Shown one piece after another: positions 57,214-64,000 of a stretch of DNA of 64,000 nucleotides. The notes beneath the pieces are model-generated. The model searched no databases. It had not been told where the DNA came from and saw only the letters and a list, made by a program, of their open reading frames with translations. This DNA comes from Hysterangium stoloniferum. Its lineage: Eukaryota > Basidiomycota > Agaricomycetes > Hysterangiales > Hysterangiaceae. Position 1 is the first letter of the stretch. Each line of letters opens with the position of its first letter. The translations under genes and the position numbers were made by a program. Where the stretch lies: positions 127,001 through 191,000 of the forward strand of contig WHVD01000111.1 of assembly GCA_015178975.1 (NCBI GenBank), written 5' to 3'.

Positions 57214-60090
57214 TCATTTGGATGCCAATTTGCGTTTTCCGCCTCCCCCACCTGCAGCCATACTACTTTCCCCGATTGAAAATTCCGATTCCCCCTTGTC
57301 ACTCGATTCAATTCCCCCATCCATAGATAGTTTCACAAATGAATTCCAATGGCCAGGGTCGGAAGTTGCACCAGGATACATACTCTGTACAACCTCCTTG
57401 GTGGATATTTCTTCGGGCTCAAACATTTTTGGAACATCCTTTGATAACTTGAGCAATTCATTGTATGTTTCATTGTCCTCGAATTGAATGGCCCCAAAAG
57501 TCTCGGACGAAGCCTGCGCACACCAGATATCAAAATAAGTGTAGGGATCTTTCTGGAATGCATATTTCTTTTTTTTTCCCGTAGACAGTTGTGTTCGTGC
57601 ACCACGCGCCACGGTAGTGACTTTGGACTTAGAAGATGCCAGGGCATACACCATTCGAATCACAGGTGGAGGGTCAGATGACTTGTCGAAAATGCGTAGA
57701 TCGAATGGGCTCATCTTGTCAAAGAGGAAATCTATCGGTTTGTCAGAATAACGAAAATCGTTCTTCGACTGCTTCATTGTAATCCCGTCGTCAATTGGGA
57801 TCACTGGCGGTCACACAAGTTGACAGGACCACGGTGTATTGTCCAGAGCAGAACAAGATACAGGCAAGTGCAGTGTACGGTAAGATCTAAGGTCCTGAAA
57901 ACTTCCCGGCTACTTATACGTAAAACGCGGTGATTATGTAATCACGTAAAACTAAAGGGTCCGTGCGTAAGACTGGGGGCACCAGGATTACATTCATGAT
58001 GACCGATACAAACTCCTTTCCCGAATCCGGATCTTTGTAGAGCATTGGAAGCGCCACATCAATGCCAAATTGATTATCAGCGCAAAGAACTCTGGCCCCT
58101 CGAGCAGCAAGCCTCCCGAGGAATTCGATGGACAGCACCCTGGAATCATAAATTTTTATGAAATGCGTAACGTAGATCCGTGAATCTTTGAATGTCTCAG
58201 CGAAAGATTTGTTGTGACTCATAGTGTTCAGCATTGAAGGGACACGATCCTTGATCCGCTCGTTGTAGATCCCCTGCGCGAAGAGAGCTTCGAAGTAGGA
58301 GGTCACCGGGACAATTAATGACTCCGACTCCAGCCGCTTGGTTTGAAACATGAGACGATCTAGCGTATCGATGGTAATGTTGCAGGTAATGACTTCCCCT
58401 CGATCTCCCTTACTCATTCCAGGCCATTCCAAAATCTGTCGCAATGCCTGACAAGACTTGAAGTTACTATGCTGCATGACCGTGGCCGCCGCCTCGGTGA
58501 GCATCGGTTCTGAGGCTGCGACCGTGACGACAGACTCGAACCCTGCCTTGACACCCAAGCATACGCGCATGTATTTCTCGACCTGGACCATCTCGTTCGC
58601 ATCTGCCTCTCTTCGATCTGCACCAGAAAGAGCGGTCGTATTAAAGTCCAGTGCAAGACGACGCGACATCACCGCAAACTGTTCCTCAACCCTCAACTTC
58701 ATGCCAGGTTGCCAAGAACGACAGAGAAGTTTCTCGATAGCAAATGTGATGGCCGTTTTTCGAACACCATCTCCGCCCACTTGGTAGCGGGTTGACCATC
58801 TATAAGTAAATAAAGCCATGAACATGGACAGAGGTTTGAAAGGACGAACAAAGGATGACCCAGTGATAGCCTAAACCCCAACTCAGTAACATCTTTCAAG
58901 GTCAGGCTCTTATCAAACTTCCTCGCCATGTGATCGAATCCCAGCGCGCTGAACGGTTTCACATTAACAAGTTCACCTCTGAGAATGCGGTTCAAGGCAT
59001 CTCGGTAAGGTGGTGGGGCGAATTGGTCAGACTTTCCAGTTGTAGACAAGAAGAAGCTCCAGATGGGGAATGGCCGTATGTTCCGCAAAGCGCGTCTCAG
59101 CGACGTGAATGCGGTCCACTCTATACTAAAATCGGTTTCATATATGGCCTGTGACAAAATGTGACCCTCGTCAAATGCCAAACACAACATGGGAGCATGC
59201 TCTTTATCAGGCAGGAAGGAAGGGTTTATCTTCGGCAATACCTGTCGGAGGGCAGTATCGAGAACTTAAAGAAAAAAAGAAAAAAAGCATTGATCATGTG
59301 CATGCCCGCCCAGAGAAACAATCCACAATACCTTCTGTCTTGAACCTACCTTGCGGTGGCTTCTTGGAGGGCGTCGTCTGGGGATCAGTACCGCGATATA
59401 GCTGCTTTGACTGTGAATAAAATAGGAGCTGCATAGAGCAGGCGACTCGCCTCATCTGCTTTATTCATCACGTCTGCATAAAAGTTGACATGTAGTGGAG
59501 CTTGTTTGCCAAACGTCTGCCCAACTGTCATAAAATCCCGAAATTGTTCAGGAAGGGATTTAGGATAGTTCTGTAGTGCTACCTCCTTTTCGGTGCGTGC
59601 GATATCAGGAGAGTCGGATATTTGCTGTTGGATGAATTGTGGGTCATCAATCACTTCTAATATTTTTTCGAACAATGCAGTGAGAAATGTGCTGAAGCGA
59701 TCATCGCTTTCATGCAATTGGAAGCCACTACGTGTCAACCATTCTAGGACAGCGGTGTCAGGAGCAGGATAACCTGGATCAGAACGTCAGAGCTTTACAA
59801 GTAAAGATAACGGGGAGAAAAATCACCTTGCTGCCCTGCACGAAGATTAAACGGGACTACAAAGTGCTTCTTGGAGAATTCGTCAATCAGACGTGATTTC
59901 CCCATTCCAGAGGACTGTACAATCGGCAAAAGACGCGCATATACATTAGGGTCGTTGTGCTTTGTTATGTACTTTTAAAGGATGTCATCAATCCTTCCTT
60001 GAAATGGGTGAGACCACGACTTGATCGTCGCTAGAGTGCGGTCGGACAGGAAGGGCACAAGTAGGCGGAGCTTTACCCACCTTCTATGGA
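57214..60090 (-). CDS. P-loop NTPase with nuclease-like C-terminus (CR/Crinkler-like family), best copy, 5' incomplete
   Basis: About six exons with short GT-AG introns (roughly 50-140 bp). Order: a Walker A-like QSSGMGKSRLIDEF (near 59930-59890), a helical segment (59773-59472), a Walker B-like LCLAFDEGH and SFFLSTTGK (near 59195-59060), GHPL followed by STRYQVGGDGVRK across an intron, a long middle region with VTVAASEPMLTEAAATVM, a C-terminal CADNQFGID block (near 58085-58060), and a Lys/Arg-rich end (GGGGGKRKLASK) that could be a nuclear signal. The same order occurs in the broken 37-kb copy. CR effectors with NTPase plus restriction-type nuclease are known from oomycetes and fungi; placing this gene there is inference, and I could not confirm a nuclease site. 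The upstream part is not visible, because a gypsy LTR begins at 60111. At least one break is likely. Confidence 0.6.
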
Positions 60091-60110
60091 AGGATCAGTA
60101 TCAAGTATCC

Positions 60111-60949
60111 TGTTAGGATACACACACAGGCCGGGTTTCCAGAGAAACCCGCGGGATATCCGGTAGGACTTGGCTTCAGCTTATAGGCTGCACCCTCGCT
60201 AGATTGTGTTGTCCAATTTCAAATGGACAGATGGGGATCCTGGGGAGTCTGGGCGGGGTTCATGGGTCGTAGGTCGTAAGTCGGGGGTCATGAATCGTAA
60301 GTCGGAGGTTGTGGGTCGTGAGTCAAGATAGTTGAGAGAGATAGATGTGCCAGAGCCCGTGGGCTCCGACTAGTGCGAGCGATGTGAATCAAGTAAGGTT
60401 TTAGAGCAGAAAATGTTATTAGATTACTGGGGGAATCTAAGCTAATTTTCTGACTGGATTGTATGTACAACATCTGCCAGTTTATATAGACCATGGAGTG
60501 AATGACATACCAAATCTAGTAATGGTGAAACAAAACTAACAAAACATGAAACGGGAATAGTAAACACCAAATTGGTGTTAGGAATGGAACGGAACGGAGC
60601 GGAGTCCGAATCGTGACAAAGCATAACCCATAATGGGAAATGGAGCGGGAGCAGAGTCCTAAATTGTGACAGGTCATTTGACTAAAATGGGAACGGGGCT
60701 CAATTAGAGTGGTGACGGGATTCTGAGTGGGGTCCGGTGACCGATGCGTGGGATGAAGACGGACATAGACAGAGACGGAGTCCAGGGGAAGTCCGGTGAC
60801 TGATATGTGTCATAAAGAGGTCAAACGTAACTAGTCTTGATGTAATGGAGTCCGGGCGGGAAATCCTATAAACAGATGATTGGTGCTTGTAGCGCATGGG
60901 GGCGTACGGGTTAGGGCCCGGAGTCCGGCGGGATTGTCCAGTCATAACA
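60111..60949 (-). repeat. 3' LTR of the gypsy chromovirus, 839 bp
   Basis: Minus strand starts TGTTATGAC and ends ATCCTAACA. It shares the 19-bp core GGACTTGGCTTCAGCTTAT (60166-60184, plus) and the adjacent CTCGC with the solo LTRs at 21490 and 54371, so they are related subfamilies. GTCGTAGG-type short repeats lie at 60260-60325. A purine-rich tract (AAAGGGAGGATAC on the minus strand, 60950-60962) adjoins it. Confidence 0.85.
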
Positions 60950-61574
60950 GTATCCTCCCTTTATGCCGAAGTCCCAAAGAGGCTCTAGACCTAAAGAAGG
61001 TTCTTGTCGGCTACGCGCACAGCCGCCTGGTATTCCCTATTCAGGGCCTTCTCGACCTCCCGGGCTTCTCGTTCTACCTCTTCTCGCTGTCGCTGTTGCT
61101 CGTCCTGCTGCGCCAAGATTTGGGCAGCAGAGAGTGGCGCCCCATACTGACTGCCCGTGGAGGGCCCGGCGGTTGGCATAGGCTTGTGCGGCGTGGGCTT
61201 TGGTCCCATGCTATCAATGATGGGGTCATAAAGAAGTAGAAATTTCTATTTTTTCAAATTTATATATAGGCTCGTCGTGTTTGAACCTTACCTTCCAGAT
61301 CACATGACTCTTTGACACATACATGTAACTGACATGACTTTTGACACATACTCAGTGTTCCGGTCATTACAACCGGAACACCGCGGGTTGTTCCGAGTCG
61401 GTAGGCAGACTGGTGCCGCCTTCCTTGCTTTCTGTTGATATGGTTAGCTCCACAGTATACCCATGGACCCGAGACTCACCTTGTTGGGGCTCTCTGGCTC
61501 CCCCTCGGACTCAGACTCGACTTCCGCCACCTTGCTCTGAAAAATGCTAAGTCAAAAAAGCGACAAGTTGAACT

Positions 61575-62153
61575 ATGGGACTTACTTTCCCTGGAACTAC
61601 CGCAGCTCTTTCCGCGGCCACTCAGGCTTTCTCTGCCGCAACCCTGGCCTTCTCCGTGGCCACTCGCACAGCCTCCTCCTCCTCCCTCTGCTTCTGCCTT
61701 GCAGCCTCTTCCTCTGCGGGCCAGGGCCCAGGTTGTTATCAGTGTGCGCACCTCAAGGCGAGGTGCTCGCTCATTCACGAGCCAGCCACAGGGTCCGGTT
61801 CACGGGAGAATAGTGGGTCGGACGGGTACTCCGGTTTGGAAGAAGTTTTGGGACGGATCGCTGAGGATATAGAAGCCCAGAACGAGTTGCTCCAGAAGAT
61901 CAACAAAGTCAGCATCATTATGGTGAACGATCTCCGCGCAATCCGCGGGGACCACTTCAAGTTCCTGATGGAGTATGCCAGCTTTGTATATGACAAGCCG
62001 GAGGACGGGAGTTCTGAGGAGGCTGGGTCAGATGAGGAGGAGGTGCCCGCAGAGATCATGGAGCTACCCAAGGAGATGAATGAGGCGGGAAAAGCTGAGG
62101 TGGAAAAAGAGGCAGGGAAAAAAGATAGCCCCATAAATGTAGATGAAGAATAG
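61575..62153 (+). CDS. Antisense ORF of the gypsy element (Cys-cluster/coiled-coil protein)
   Basis: A 192-codon frame on the strand opposite to pol, between the 3' LTR and the integrase end. An Ala/Ser-rich start is followed by CYQCAHLKARCSLIHE (residues about 54-69), a Cys-X2-Cys-X5-Lys-X-X-Cys-like cluster reminiscent of fungal Zn2Cys6 fingers. Then come a probable coiled coil (LEEVLGRIAEDIEAQNELLQ and onward) and a Glu-rich acidic end. Fungal gypsy elements can carry such extra frames in this position. A role is unknown; the true start could be upstream or spliced. No protein-level evidence here. Confidence 0.55.
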   Translation: MGLTFPGTTAALSAATQAFSAATLAFSVATRTASSSSLCFCLAASSSAGQGPGCYQCAHLKARCSLIHEPATGSGSRENSGSDGYSGLEEVLGRIAEDIEAQNELLQKINKVSIIMVNDLRAIRGDHFKFLMEYASFVYDKPEDGSSEEAGSDEEEVPAEIMELPKEMNEAGKAEVEKEAGKKDSPINVDEE

Positions 62154-64000
62154 AAGTAAAAACTTAATAATAATTGAACATGAAAGTAAAGCGTGAAAAA
62201 CATAAAAAATAAAAGTCAAAGCCAAAGTCTGCAGGGAGTCCACTTAAAGACTTAACAAGACATGTCAGAACCTGTAAAAGCAAAGAGAGACATAGGGCGA
62301 CAGGGAATAATGAAAATGAGTCCAAACGTAACATGGGGTCCACGGAGTGTGGTTAGAGAGAAGATAATGGTCCAGGTTTGAGTGGGTAAGCTGTATGAAA
62401 GTCAGTAATGATTTCCGTGGTATTACCGAGTTCCATGGCCAAAATCCATGAGGTCTCTTCATCGGTGCCCTCGTAACCCGCCCACTTGACCAAGTAAAGC
62501 AGTTTACAAGTGTGTTGATGCTTATCAATTTTTGAATCTAAAATCTGTGAGATTTCAAACTCGGGTTCTCCATCAATAATGACAGGAGGAGGCGGAGATT
62601 GCACACAATCCGGGATAGTGTTAGCAGTACAAAGTTCTAACATAAAAACATGAAATACCGGGTGTACCGCGCACATGCTATCCGGAAGCTGTAGAGTCCA
62701 AGAGACTGAACCTACTTGTGCGATAATTTCAAACGGACCTAAATATTTTTCAGCAAGCTTCTTTGATGGACATGTAGTCCGGAAGAATTGAGCTTTGATA
62801 TAAACATGGTCGCCAATCTTGAAGTTTGGTGGCAGGATCCGGTGTTTGTCTGCTGAATGTTGGTATTGCTCTTGGGCAGACAATATTGCAGTCCGGAGTT
62901 CCTCATGGAGCTCGTGGAGGTCTGTGGTGAACTCTTGAGCGCGAACAGAGGTGAGATTTCGTTCTGGATGTACTGTAATATTTGGATTATATCCTTTATT
63001 TACAAAGAACGGGGAAACACCAGTAGTGGCCGAAGGCACATTGTTGTAAGCAAACTCTGCAAGTGGTAACAAGGTCTTCCAATTGTCCTGTTGGTAGTTG
63101 CAATATACACGGAGGTATTGTTCCAATGTCTGGTTGACGCATTCGGTTTGTCCATCACCTTCTGGATGATGTCCAGACGTGAAATGTAATATCATGTCCA
63201 AGGATTTTCTGAGCGATCTAAAGAAGTGAGACACGAACTCTGATCCTTGATTGGAAGTCACATGGGATGGAACTCTGTGCTTGGAAAATACATGGATAAT
63301 AAAAAGTTCCCCTAACTGCATGGACATAATTGTATCATATAAGTAGGGATGAATATACCTTGTTTTGAGAATCTGTCAACAACGACTAGAATAGCAGAAA
63401 AGCCTTCAGAATCCGGTAGATGTTCAATGAAATCCATAGATATAGAATTCCACGGATGTTCCGGTACTGGGAGTTGTTTCAAAAGGCTGTATAGCTTGTG
63501 TCGCTGAGATTTCGAGCGGGGACAAGTAGTGCAAGATTTACAATAGTGCTTAACGAATCCACGGTGTCCGGGCCAAGTATATTCTCTTCTTATTAATGAT
63601 AGAGTTTTGTTGTACCCGAAATGTCCTGAGAGTGGATGATCATGTTTATATTGAAGGATCCTGAGGCGGAGGCCATCGGAGTCCGGTACATAGATACGAT
63701 CGTCAAGTCTAATGAAACCATGTTGATCAAGAGACCACCGAGGTTGATCGGGGTCCATGGGATTGTCCAGATGAGCTTTAGTAATTGGGTCTAGCGGAAT
63801 TGCCAATAGAATATCTTGATGTAACTTCTCAATATCCATAATGATGATTCCACGGACAATGGGATTGATGAGGAAAGTTGCGCGGACCGATGCGGTAAGC
63901 TGTTGATTCATGAAAATAGGTTTCAGGTTGTGCGGATTTACCATTGCATAGTCGTTGCTCCCCTCTTTAGGATAGACGTCCCATCATCTAGTTAAAGTGT

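Larger units (their letters stand above)
60111..64000 (-). mobile_element. Ty3/gypsy chromovirus, 3' part, running off the window
   Basis: 3' LTR 60111-60949, polypurine tract next to it, then an antisense open frame (61575-62153), then pol on the minus strand (62353-63944). Integrase parts: HHCC-type zinc-binding region (HPLSGHFGYNK..CKSCTTC, near 63640-63510), a catalytic core (MDFIEHLPDSEGFSAILVVVDRFSK and TSNQGSEFVSHFF, near 63440-63170), and a C-terminal chromodomain (FEISQILDSK..YLVKWAGYEGTDEETSW, near 62570-62430). The chromodomain marks a chromovirus. Reverse transcriptase and the 5' LTR lie beyond the window. It looks nearly whole in the visible part; coding integrity elsewhere is unknown. 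Confidence 0.9.

Overview
This window looks like repeat-rich DNA from a filamentous basidiomycete, most likely an agaricomycete. The reasons are short GT-AG introns of about 40-140 bp, chromodomain Ty3/gypsy and Ty1/copia elements, a DNA transposon whose conserved protein blocks resemble those I associate with mushroom genomes, and several copies of a multi-exon P-loop/nuclease-like gene family. I see no rRNA gene and no convincing functional tRNA gene. Almost everything is mobile-element or accessory DNA; ordinary single-copy host genes are nearly absent.

Layout. 1-5.64 kb: a copia element (364-5632, minus strand, 390-bp LTRs, target duplication CTGCT) sits inside the LTR of another copia element. 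5.6-11 kb: sparse DNA with small repeats, then a tRNA-derived SINE abutting the 3' end of a 5'-truncated LINE (9.7-10.6 kb). 11006-16682 and 31377-37053: two arms of a 5,677-bp inverted repeat that pair at a constant coordinate sum (48059) with no length difference. Each arm starts with a transposon-like terminus and holds a 5' piece of a P-loop gene, copia integrase scraps, a Gln/His-rich gene fragment and a minisatellite element. The 14.7-kb spacer holds broken gypsy pieces, a solo LTR with target duplication GAATC, and unrecognised remnants.

37.06-40.26 kb: a broken P-loop NTPase/nuclease-like gene. 40.27-45.66 kb: a DNA transposon with TIRs of about 212 bp and one large multi-exon gene on the minus strand; its right TIR is split by a tRNA-like insertion. 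45.79-46.82 kb: a compact four-exon alpha/beta-hydrolase gene of the kind found at the N-terminus of fungal NLR-type proteins, followed by a C2H2 zinc-finger pseudogene. 49.6-53.1 kb: two long minisatellite elements sharing a conserved, partly palindromic tail with the copies in the arms, plus a solo LTR (GTGCC duplication). 54.37-55.09 kb: a second solo LTR related to the 21.5-kb one (GAATT duplication). 57.2-60.1 kb: the best preserved P-loop/nuclease-like gene, whose 5' side stops at the LTR of a chromodomain gypsy element (60111 to the window end). That element carries an extra open reading frame antisense to pol.

The points most worth following are the apparently identical 5.7-kb inverted arms, the terminal motif shared by the arms, the 5.4-kb transposon and an isolated site, the dispersed minisatellite elements with a hairpin tail, and the antisense ORF of the gypsy element. 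All family names rest on motif reading by eye; no database search was possible.
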